Part shown: positions 1 to 5,787 of the stretch, piece by piece
Layout: the number at the start of each line of letters is the position of its first letter
Numbering within the stretch: the first letter of the stretch is position 1
NCBI GenBank assembly: GCA_028869495.1
Contig: JAGWRY010000009.1
Span: 1-9,877, forward strand
Source of the DNA: Elusimicrobiota bacterium
GTDB lineage: Bacteria > Elusimicrobiota > Elusimicrobia > UBA1565 > UBA9628
Reading direction: 5' to 3'
DNA length: 9,877 nt
The notes under the pieces: model-generated
The model's input: the letters and a program-made list of their open reading frames with translations, nothing else
Told to the model about the DNA's origin: nothing
The model's database searches: none
Program-made: the position numbers and the translations under genes

Positions 1-605
1 CCTGGGACTGCGGCTACTGCCACAACCCGCACCTGCGCCCGGCCGGCGGCGGCGAGCCCGGCGGCTGGGAGCGCCTGCTGGACTTCCTGCGCCGCCGCCG
101 GGGCCTGCTCGACGCCGTCGTCTTCAGCGGCGGGGAGCCGACCCTGCAGGACGCCCTGCCCGACGCCCTGGACGCGGTGCGTGCGCTGGGGTTCGCGACC
201 GGCCTGCACACCAGCGGCGCCTACCCGGAGCGCCTGAGGGCCGTCCTGCCCCGGCTCGACTGGGTCGGCATGGACGTCAAGGCCCCGTTCGACGACTACG
301 CCCGCGCCTGCGGCGTCCCCGGGGCCGGCGCGAAGGCCCGCGAGAGCGCGCGCCTGCTGGCGGCCGGCGGCGTCGAGCACGAGTTCCGCACCACCCTCCA
401 TCCGAACCTGCACACGGCCGACTCGCTCCTGCGCCTGGCCGCCGAGCTCAAGGGCCTGGGCGCCCGGCGCTGGGTCCTACAGGAGTTCCGCGCCCTCGGC
501 TGCGCCCGCGAGGACTACGCCGGCGCCCGCCCCTGGCTCCCGGACCCCGCGCTGCGCGAGCGCCTGGCCGGCGCGGTCGAGTCCTTCGCGATCCGCCGCG
601 CCTGA
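1..605 (+). CDS. nrdG: Anaerobic ribonucleotide reductase-activating protein, NrdG2/PflA-type radical SAM enzyme (5' truncated)
   Basis: The window opens inside this gene; the first full codon is at 3 and the TGA stop is at 603-605, leaving 200 residues. The visible part starts WDCGYCHNPH. The cysteines at visible residues 3 and 6 are the last two of the CxxxCxxC motif that binds the radical SAM [4Fe-4S] cluster; the first would lie just off the left edge. FSGGEP (visible 41-46) is the SAM-binding GGE motif. MDVKAP (90-95) and RTTLHP (129-134) are typical of the family called NrdG2, which is related to the pyruvate formate-lyase activases. Known members make a 5'-deoxyadenosyl radical that installs a glycyl radical on a partner enzyme, here most likely the anaerobic ribonucleotide reductase NrdD, in the cytoplasm. 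The partner is not in the window, so another glycyl-radical enzyme is possible. Radical SAM activase is very likely; the NrdG assignment is moderate. Confidence 0.85.
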   Translation, partial: WDCGYCHNPHLRPAGGGEPGGWERLLDFLRRRRGLLDAVVFSGGEPTLQDALPDALDAVRALGFATGLHTSGAYPERLRAVLPRLDWVGMDVKAPFDDYARACGVPGAGAKARESARLLAAGGVEHEFRTTLHPNLHTADSLLRLAAELKGLGARRWVLQEFRALGCAREDYAGARPWLPDPALRERLAGAVESFAIRRA

Positions 606-906
606 CTCGCGCGGGCGAAAAAAAGACGAGCCCCTGTCGTGAGGCGGCGGCTCTTGCCTTGGCGGGGAAGTCGGGATGCGCCGGGCGATGATGAGCGGCC
701 CGGCGTGATTTCCACGCTGGCAATCCCTATTTCGTCAAGCCCCGCGGGGCGTCGGTCAGCGAAGGCGCAGGTCGGGCCCGGTCGGGGCGGAGGGGAAGAT
801 CTGGGGGGCTGGTCGCGGTTCGAGCGCTTCGCCGCGTCCTGGACCCGCTTTGAGGTTCCTTTAACGGATCGTCGACTCCGTCTCGTCGCGGGCGCGGCCG
901 AACCGT
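606..906. other. 301-bp intergenic gap between convergent genes, rich in hairpins
   Basis: I see no convincing protein gene on either strand; the open frames here give Arg/Pro/Ser-rich translations typical of GC-rich shadows. It does contain several inverted repeats: 628-653 (the minus-strand terminator), GCCGGGC at 680-686 with GCCCGGC at 698-704, GCGTG at 703-707 with CACGC at 713-717 (shares bases with the previous stem, so the two would be alternatives), and a perfect 12-bp palindrome GCCCCGCGGGGC at 739-750. It separates the stops of the radical SAM gene and the minus-strand TPR gene. It may be a long 3' UTR of the TPR gene or may encode an RNA; I could not match it to tmRNA, SRP RNA or RNase P. 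Short GC stems arise readily by chance in such DNA. Confidence 0.5.
618..653 (-). terminator. Rho-independent terminator, minus strand
   Basis: Read on the minus strand, GAGCC (653-649) pairs with GGCTC (632-628), with two further CC/GG pairs possible inside after a four-base bulge; GTC and then seven T (624-618) follow. This is the usual stem plus T tract. The orientation fits the TPR gene that stops at 907-909, though it would leave a 3' UTR of about 250 bases before the stem. It lies 13 bp after the radical SAM stop; on the plus strand the stem is not followed by a T run, so it is not a good terminator for that gene. Confidence 0.6.
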
Positions 907-2361
907 TCAATCGGGGCGGGCCGGCCCCATTTTCTCGAAATAGCCGCTCTTGTGCCGGCGCTCGAACTCCTCGGGAGACATGCTTTCGAGCAGGCCCAGG
1001 TTCCGGCGCGCGGTCTCGTAGTCGGGGTCGCTCCGGAGTGCGGCGCGCAGCGCTTTGAGGGCGTCCTCGCGGCGGCCCAGCATCGCGTAGGCGGTCGCCA
1101 TGTTGCCGAGCACGCGGCAGGCGAGTGCGTTGTCCTTGAGGCGGGCATACGCCTCCTCCAGGCAGGCCAGCGCTTCGGCGGCCTCATTGCGGCGCAGATG
1201 CTCCGACGCCTTTTCGGCCAATCGGGCGCCTTCCGACTCCCGCCGGCCGATGTCGAGGGACGTCGGCAGGACCGAGATGCCGAGCTCTTCCCGCGGGTTT
1301 CCCAAGGACTTGCGCTCGGCGAGGATGACGTCCTTCGGGGTCTTTCCGCCCAGCTCCTTCTGCGGCGTCTCGAACCACTCCCGGACCGCCTTGCGAGCGA
1401 GCTCCGTCGCGGCGCGGGGGTCGTCTTGCACCTCGACCTCCGCGATCTTGGCGGCGGCGACGCGCTGGAGGTCGCGCAGCAGCATCGTCTCTTTCGGGCC
1501 GCGCGGGACGATTTCCTCGTCAGCGGGGGGCAGCGTCAGATTCCACAACGCGGTCAGGACCTCGGCGGCCTCCCTGGCTTCTTCCGCCGACGGCGCTCGG
1601 CCGAGGACGGCCTTCAGGAGCGGATGCGAGGAGTCCTTGCGCCGGTGGGCTTGGACGATGTCGTTTTCCACCGCCGTCGCGGTGAGGTCTGAGACGCCCC
1701 AGCGCTGCAGGAGCATGGCGAGCCTGGCCCTGACTCTCGGCAGGCCTTCCTTGGACCAGTCGACTTTCGGCACGAAGAGCGGCAGGACGTGTCGCGGCCG
1801 CAGTTCTCCCGGCTTCAGTTCGCCTCCGTCGGCGCGGAACAGGCGGTCCAGGTCGTAGGCGGCGTCTTCGGGGAAGACGCCGACGAGGCCTTCCAGCGCC
1901 CAATGGTCCTCGAAAGGGATGAGGCGCCCGATCAGATATCCGCCCTTGGGCGCCTGCTTCGAGGCTTCGAGCTCGACGACGTGGAAGCGCTCTTCTCCCG
2001 GCATCAGGCGCAACTCCAAGCTTTCGCCGTACGCGGCGCCTTCGACCTTGAAGAACCCGAACCGGTTCTCCCGGGCGAAGCGGCGATAAATGCCCAGCTC
2101 CGCCGCCTTGAGCCGCCGCTCGTGGACGCGGATGAAGAGCTCAAAGGGAGTCTCCCGGGAACGCAGCAGCCGGCGCTCCAGCAGGAACCAGCCTTCAAAA
2201 AGAGCGCGGACCTGCCCGCGGGCCTCGGCGGGGATGCGGTCCGGAACGGCCAGGAACTCGTCGAGAGCCTGCGGAACCTCGGCGTTGATCTCGCCTTCGT
2301 GCGAGGCCCAGCCGACGAACTTGTTCCAATATTTGTGCGCCTTCGACTTGCCCTGGGGCAT
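907..2361 (-). CDS. Uncharacterised cytoplasmic protein with C-terminal tetratricopeptide repeats
   Basis: This 484-residue protein starts MPQGKSKAHKYWNKFVGW. I do not recognise the family of its first 370 residues, which are mixed helix and strand and rich in Glu, Arg, Leu and Trp. No signal peptide or membrane segment is visible, so it is probably cytoplasmic. Residues about 328-356 hold a Trp-Phe-Glu-Thr-Pro, LGGKTP and GNP pattern, loosely like the W..P...LGG..P segments of MbcA/ParS-type antitoxin domains and some SEC-C-associated proteins; this resemblance is weak. Residues about 379-460 form two TPR-like helical hairpins (ACRVLGNMATAYAMLGR at 414-430, then EDALKALRAALRSDPDYETA), implying protein-protein contacts. 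I chose the ATG at 2361 because GGAGG lies 8 bases before it and an extended -10 box just upstream; an in-frame ATG at 2511 would place the promoter inside the gene and yield a Pro/Arg-rich N-terminus. Transcribed divergently from the HTH-receiver gene. Confidence 0.8.
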   Translation of the reverse strand: MPQGKSKAHKYWNKFVGWASHEGEINAEVPQALDEFLAVPDRIPAEARGQVRALFEGWFLLERRLLRSRETPFELFIRVHERRLKAAELGIYRRFARENRFGFFKVEGAAYGESLELRLMPGEERFHVVELEASKQAPKGGYLIGRLIPFEDHWALEGLVGVFPEDAAYDLDRLFRADGGELKPGELRPRHVLPLFVPKVDWSKEGLPRVRARLAMLLQRWGVSDLTATAVENDIVQAHRRKDSSHPLLKAVLGRAPSAEEAREAAEVLTALWNLTLPPADEEIVPRGPKETMLLRDLQRVAAAKIAEVEVQDDPRAATELARKAVREWFETPQKELGGKTPKDVILAERKSLGNPREELGISVLPTSLDIGRRESEGARLAEKASEHLRRNEAAEALACLEEAYARLKDNALACRVLGNMATAYAMLGRREDALKALRAALRSDPDYETARRNLGLLESMSPEEFERRHKSGYFEKMGPARPD

Positions 2362-2369
2362 TGGCGGGC

Positions 2370-2374
2370 CCTCC
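2370..2374 (-). promoter_or_regulatory. Ribosome binding site that fixes the TPR protein start
   Basis: On the minus strand GGAGG lies 8 bases before the ATG at 2361-2359. This is a near-ideal Shine-Dalgarno spacing and is the main reason for preferring this start over the in-frame ATG 150 bases upstream. Confidence 0.7.
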
Positions 2375-2383
2375 GTCGGTCCG

Positions 2384-2392
2384 AGTATAACA
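2384..2392 (-). promoter_or_regulatory. Extended -10 promoter of the TPR protein gene
   Basis: The minus strand reads TGTTATACT: a TGn extension followed by TATACT, five of six matches to the sigma70 -10 consensus, in an otherwise very GC-rich stretch. The position 17 bases further upstream (ACACGA, 2412-2407) is not a recognisable -35, which is common for extended -10 promoters. Transcription would begin near 2377, giving a leader of only about 16 bases that still includes the GGAGG ribosome binding site. Prediction only. Confidence 0.5.
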
Positions 2393-2395
2393 ATA

Positions 2396-2420
2396 GCCGC
2401 CCGCCTTCGTGTGCGGCGGC
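2396..2420. repeat. Inverted repeat between the divergent promoters, possible operator
   Basis: GCCGCC at 2396-2401 is the exact inverse of GGCGGC at 2415-2420, separated by 13 bases. It lies directly upstream of the minus-strand -10 and just before the plus-strand -35, where a regulator could act on both genes, perhaps the HTH-receiver protein itself. A 6-bp GC repeat is weak evidence in DNA of this composition. Confidence 0.25.
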
Positions 2421-2427
2421 GGAGGAC

Positions 2428-2456
2428 TGGCGAATCGCGCTTCGGCGGGCTATCAT
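2428..2456 (+). promoter_or_regulatory. Candidate sigma70-type promoter for the HTH-receiver gene
   Basis: TATCAT at 2451-2456 (five of six -10 matches) sits 17 bases after TGGCGA at 2428-2433, a poor -35 with about three of six matches. It would give a leader of roughly 50 bases before the ATG at 2514. The weak -35 suggests an activator or low basal expression. Prediction only. Confidence 0.4.
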
Positions 2457-2474
2457 TAGGGCGGTCCCCGCCCG

Positions 2475-2493
2475 GCGGCGCCGACGGCGCCGC
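2475..2493 (+). repeat. Perfect 8-bp hairpin in the 5' leader of the HTH-receiver gene
   Basis: GCGGCGCC (2475-2482), loop GAC, then GGCGCCGC (2486-2493): an exact inverted repeat with a three-base loop, all G/C in the stem. It ends 20 bases before the ATG and lies within the predicted leader. No clear Shine-Dalgarno sequence follows it, so it may influence how the ribosome loads, or it may be a protein-binding palindrome. Confidence 0.45.
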
Positions 2494-2513
2494 GCCCTTC
2501 GGTTCCGTCACCT

Positions 2514-3098
2514 ATGGCCGACGGCCGCGCCGAGCGCACGTTCACGACGTTTGAGGTCGCCCGCCTCTGCGGCGCCTATCACTCGACCGTCGAGCGCTGG
2601 ATCGCGGCGGGGCGCCTGAAGGCCGTCGCGGGACCGGGCGGCCGGCTTCGCGTCGCGCACGCGGACCTGCTCGCCTTCATGCGCTCCTGCGACCTGCTTG
2701 TCCCGGCGCTCCTGGAGTCGGCCTCGCGGCGTATCCTCATCATCGACGACGACCCCGTGATCACGCGGCTCCTCGAGCGCTGCTGGGATCACGCCCCCGA
2801 CAGCTACGAGATCTCGGCGGTCAACGACCCCGTGACGGGCCTCATCGAGATCGGCCGTTTCCAGCCCGACGTCCTTGTCCTCGACCTGCTGATGCCGATG
2901 CTCAGCGGCTACGACGTCTGCCGCATCCTCAAGGCGGACCCCGCGACCCGGCGCATCCGCATCCTCGCGATGACGGCCGGCTCGCCGGACGAGGGCGACA
3001 TGGACTTCCTCATCGACCACGCCGACATGGTCGTCCCCAAGCCGTTTGACCCGCGCCGTCTGGCGGGGGCCGTCGAGGAGCTTATGGAGAGCCGCTGA
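2514..3098 (+). CDS. Response regulator with N-terminal excisionase-type HTH and C-terminal receiver domain
   Basis: A 194-residue protein. Residues about 9-56 (FTTFEVARLCGAYHSTVERW, then GRLKAV and a GGRLRV wing, ending in DLLAFM) match the excisionase/MerR-like winged helix-turn-helix used by small DNA-binding proteins. Residues about 72-190 form a CheY-like receiver: the acidic cluster Asp78-Asp80 in ILIIDDD, the phospho-acceptor Asp124 in VLVLDLLMP, Thr154 and Lys176 in VPKPF are all present, so it should be phosphorylatable. The order is the reverse of most response regulators, whose DNA-binding part is C-terminal. No histidine kinase is in the window, so it is an orphan; regulation of its own divergent promoter region is possible. 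ATG at 2514 fits the conserved start of the HTH, but there is no clear Shine-Dalgarno. It converges on the kinase gene with 35 bp between stops. Confidence 0.88.
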   Translation: MADGRAERTFTTFEVARLCGAYHSTVERWIAAGRLKAVAGPGGRLRVAHADLLAFMRSCDLLVPALLESASRRILIIDDDPVITRLLERCWDHAPDSYEISAVNDPVTGLIEIGRFQPDVLVLDLLMPMLSGYDVCRILKADPATRRIRILAMTAGSPDEGDMDFLIDHADMVVPKPFDPRRLAGAVEELMESR

Positions 3099-3127
3099 TC
3101 GGTCCCGCCTCATCGGAACCGACGGCT
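3090..3127. terminator. Bipartite hairpin between the converging regulator and kinase genes
   Basis: AGCCG (3090-3094) pairs with CGGCT (3123-3127), and TCGGT (3099-3103) with ACCGA (3118-3122), giving ten base pairs with only a one-sided CTGA bulge that contains the regulator's stop codon. It spans nearly the whole gap between the two stops. There is no T tract on either side, so it may be a transcription or mRNA-end barrier for both strands rather than a classical intrinsic terminator. Confidence 0.45.
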
Positions 3128-3133
3128 ACGAGG

Positions 3134-5722
3134 TCAGGTCAGGACGGCGGCCAGGGCCGACGCGAAGTCGGACGGGGTCGCGTAGCGCTTGTCCGGGTCG
3201 GCCTGGAAGGCCTTCTCGAAGACCGCGTCGAGGGACTCCGGCAGGCCCGCGGCCTCCTTCGAGGGCGGGACGTAGCTCATGTTGACCTTGTTCATCAGCA
3301 TGCCCGCGCCGACCCCGGCGAAGGGCAGGCGTCCGGTCAGCATCTCGTAGGCGCAGACGGCCAGCGCGTAGACGTCGGACTCCTTGCGCACGCGCCCCTG
3401 CTCCTGCTCGGGGGCCATGTACGGCGGGGTGCCCGCGACGGTGTTCGTCATCGAGCGCCGCGTCATCGCGTCCTTGGCGACGCGCGCGATGCCGAAGTCC
3501 ATCACCTTGACGCGGCCCGAGGCGTCGAGCATCACGTTCGACGGCTTCATGTCGCGGTGGATCACGCCGCGCTCGTGCGCGAACTCGAGCGCGCCGGCCG
3601 ACGCGCGGACGATCTTGACGGCCTCGTCGGGCGCCAGGCGCCCGCCCTGCAGGAGATCGTGGACGGTCCGGCCGTCGACGTACTCGAAGATCAGGTAGAC
3701 GTCCTCGCCGTCCTCGGCGATTGCGTAGATGTCGACGATGTTCGGGTGGTGGAGCGCGGCGACGGTCTTGGCCTCGGAGACGAAGCGCGCGCGCTCGCGC
3801 GGATCGTATCTCATCTCGTCGCGCATCTTCTTGATCGCGACGCGGCGGCCCAGCGAGCGGTCGGTCCCCTCGAAGACCATGCCCATGCCGCCCGCGCCGA
3901 TCTGACGCGCGACCTCGTACTGGCCGCGGATCAGGCCCGGCAGGTGCCCGGCCGCCGACGGGGGCTGGGGCGTCGCGAGCTCGGCGCCCGCGCCGACCGA
4001 GGGCCCCGTCCGCGTCAGGCGCGTGAAGGCCGACGTGATCTTGTTCTTGACCGGCTCCAGCACGGTCCCGAGCAGTCCAAGCGCGAGCAGGAGCCCGCCC
4101 AAGGCGCTCAGGCCCACGAGCATCCCGAAGCGCTTCCCGCGCGCGGCCGGGGCCGGCGCCGCGGTCTTTCCGGACGGCGCCGCCTCGCCCGGGAACAGGA
4201 ACAGGATGTCCGAGTCGGACGGGAGCTGGAGTTTCGCGGCCGCGTCGCGGGCTGCCCGGTAGGCCGGGTCGAGCGCGGCGGCGCGGTTCAGGTCGGCCAT
4301 CATCGCGTCGCGCTCGCCCATCTGCCCCTCGGCGTGCGCGCGCAACGCGTAGGCGAAGGCGCTGTTCGGGTCCTCCTCCAGGAGCGCGTCCGCGCTGGCC
4401 AGCGCGCCCTTCGCGTCGCCGCCGCGCAGCTGGGCGAAGCCCTTCGTCGCCAGCAGGACGCGGTTGCCGGGCGCCAGCGCCAGGCCCGCGTTCGCGTCGG
4501 CCAGCGCCTTGTCGTACTGATGCATCCGCGCGTAGATCGAGGCCCGCATGTTCAGCAGGGCCGGGTTGTTCGGATCGAGGGCCATCCCGCGGTTGACCTG
4601 CGCCAGCGCCCTGTTCACGTCGCCGAGGCCCAGCGCCGCGCGCGCGTCGCGCCCCATGCGATCCGCCTCGATGCGCCCCGGCGTGGTGTTGCTCAGGGTT
4701 GCCGCGGTCTGCGCGTAGGACTGGCCTCCCGAAGATGAACCCGCGCCCGCACCGATTACAGCGGACGCCGGTGGCGAGGCGCCGCTTGCTCCGGTCGGAG
4801 CGCCGGCCGAAGGGGCGACGCGCCCTTCGGAGAAATGGAGGATGGTCATGGCCTCGGCATTCTTCGGGTCCAGCGCGAGAGCCTTCTGCGAGTCGGCGAC
4901 CGCGTCCGCGTAGCGCCCCTCGTTGAGCGCGAGAGCTCCGCTGAGAGCATAGCTCGTGCTGTCGGCGGCGCCGGATTTTGCCGCCCGAGCCAGCGCTCTT
5001 TCGGCGCCGCTCACGTCGCCGAAGGCCAGACGGTCGCGAGCCGGCCCCGAAGTGCCTGCGTTGGGAGTCGCGCCATTGCCCGAGCCGTGGTCCGGAGCAT
5101 GGTCGCCTCCGCCCGCGCCCACATCGCTCTTGAGCCTTTCGCTGATCACGTCGTTGAGGATTTTGACGGGGCCCGGATGCAGCGCGTCGAACTGGGCATA
5201 CGGCTTCACGATCTCCTGACGTCCCGCGAGGGTCTCCTGAAAGACGTCCGACCAGTTCTTGCTGACGCTCTCGCCGTCGCTGCTTTCTTTTTTAATCGCG
5301 CCGCGTATGAGGCCGAACTCCTTGGCGAAGGCCGGTCTGTAATCGGCGACCTCCCGGCCGTACACGACGGCGTTGGGATCGCGCTGTTGGATCTCTTGAA
5401 GGCGTGCGATCACCTGTTGCTGCGAGCCGCCCATCAACGAGCGGAGGGCGGCGATGACCTCTGGGAGATTTTCCGCCACTCTCCGGTCCCGCAGGGCCAT
5501 GGAGTGAATCCGACGCCTGTTGTCTTCCTTAGCCCTATTGAACTGTTCATGGATCGACTTGATCGCGTCCGGAATGCTCATCCACTCCGATGAAGTCGGA
5601 GGGGCCGAGGCGGGTCGTTGAGCCGCGAAGACGGGGGGCGCGGAAAACAGAACGGTTGCGCCGAGAACGACGGCCGGGAAAGCCGCTTGGAGAGCGCGGA
5701 GCGCGAGGGGACGAGGGGTCAC
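3134..5722 (-). CDS. Transmembrane receptor-like Ser/Thr protein kinase with periplasmic TPR region
   Basis: 862 residues from a GTG start. Order: signal peptide (1 to about 33, arginine-rich head, hydrophobic core, VFA cleavage site); helical region of unknown type (45-200); Gly/Asp linker; TPR-like repeats (about 257-300 and 358-498) split by an Ala/Gly/Ser-rich linker (302-336); one membrane helix (532-555); cytoplasmic Hanks-type kinase (about 598-862). Kinase residues: glycine loop GAGGMG (609-614), catalytic Lys631, helix-C Glu650, HRDMKPSN (722-729, Asp724), DFG (742-744), APE (770-772), Arg846. Ser/Thr at 757-765 sit in the activation loop. It should be active, phosphorylating Ser/Thr on unknown substrates; the outer TPRs may bind a partner or peptidoglycan-related ligand (inference). 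GTG at 5722 yields a clean signal peptide and sits 7 bases after a strong -10. In-frame ATGs at 5791 (its ATGA overlaps the channel gene stop) and 6037 give poor N-termini. Confidence 0.9.
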   Translation of the reverse strand: MTPRPLALRALQAAFPAVVLGATVLFSAPPVFAAQRPASAPPTSSEWMSIPDAIKSIHEQFNRAKEDNRRRIHSMALRDRRVAENLPEVIAALRSLMGGSQQQVIARLQEIQQRDPNAVVYGREVADYRPAFAKEFGLIRGAIKKESSDGESVSKNWSDVFQETLAGRQEIVKPYAQFDALHPGPVKILNDVISERLKSDVGAGGGDHAPDHGSGNGATPNAGTSGPARDRLAFGDVSGAERALARAAKSGAADSTSYALSGALALNEGRYADAVADSQKALALDPKNAEAMTILHFSEGRVAPSAGAPTGASGASPPASAVIGAGAGSSSGGQSYAQTAATLSNTTPGRIEADRMGRDARAALGLGDVNRALAQVNRGMALDPNNPALLNMRASIYARMHQYDKALADANAGLALAPGNRVLLATKGFAQLRGGDAKGALASADALLEEDPNSAFAYALRAHAEGQMGERDAMMADLNRAAALDPAYRAARDAAAKLQLPSDSDILFLFPGEAAPSGKTAAPAPAARGKRFGMLVGLSALGGLLLALGLLGTVLEPVKNKITSAFTRLTRTGPSVGAGAELATPQPPSAAGHLPGLIRGQYEVARQIGAGGMGMVFEGTDRSLGRRVAIKKMRDEMRYDPRERARFVSEAKTVAALHHPNIVDIYAIAEDGEDVYLIFEYVDGRTVHDLLQGGRLAPDEAVKIVRASAGALEFAHERGVIHRDMKPSNVMLDASGRVKVMDFGIARVAKDAMTRRSMTNTVAGTPPYMAPEQEQGRVRKESDVYALAVCAYEMLTGRLPFAGVGAGMLMNKVNMSYVPPSKEAAGLPESLDAVFEKAFQADPDKRYATPSDFASALAAVLT

Positions 5723-5728
5723 AAAACA

Positions 5729-5757
5729 AGTGTATGGCTCGTCGTCCGGAGCGTCAA
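5729..5757 (-). promoter_or_regulatory. Strong sigma70-type promoter giving a predicted leaderless kinase mRNA
   Basis: On the minus strand TTGACG (5757-5752; five of six -35 matches), a 17-base spacer, then TACACT (5734-5729; four of six -10 matches). Six bases, TGTTTT, separate the -10 from the GTG at 5722, so the usual start point falls on the first base of that codon. It lies wholly within the 65-bp gap after the channel gene, so the kinase can be expressed apart from the efflux operon. Confidence 0.6.
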
Positions 5758-5787
5758 GATTAGACCTCGGAATTTGCCGAGATTTAA

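Noticed and set aside
515..910. A 131-codon minus-strand open frame across the 606-906 gap
   Set aside because: It overlaps both neighbouring genes, has Arg/Ser/Pro-rich composition and crosses the terminator hairpin; no start signal or domain is visible.
952..1858. Two overlapping open frames on the plus strand, 246 and 252 codons
   Set aside because: Both lie opposite the TPR protein gene, overlap each other in different frames and show Arg/Leu/Ser-biased composition with no domain. The minus-strand gene has a promoter, a ribosome binding site and TPRs.
2362..2511. An N-terminal extension of the TPR protein from ATG at 2511
   Set aside because: It reads as Pro/Arg-rich translation through the promoter region and nearly abuts the divergent gene's start; the ATG at 2361 has an ideal ribosome binding site.
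3557..4738. A 393-codon open frame on the plus strand opposite the kinase gene
   Set aside because: It is a mirror of the minus-strand kinase in GC-rich DNA; the translation is Arg/Ala/Gly/Val-rich without a recognisable domain, while the opposite strand encodes clear kinase and TPR motifs.
5286..5293. A T-rich run within the kinase gene that could be read as a plus-strand terminator tail
   Set aside because: It is inside coding sequence (Lys codons on the minus strand) and has no convincing stem in front of it.
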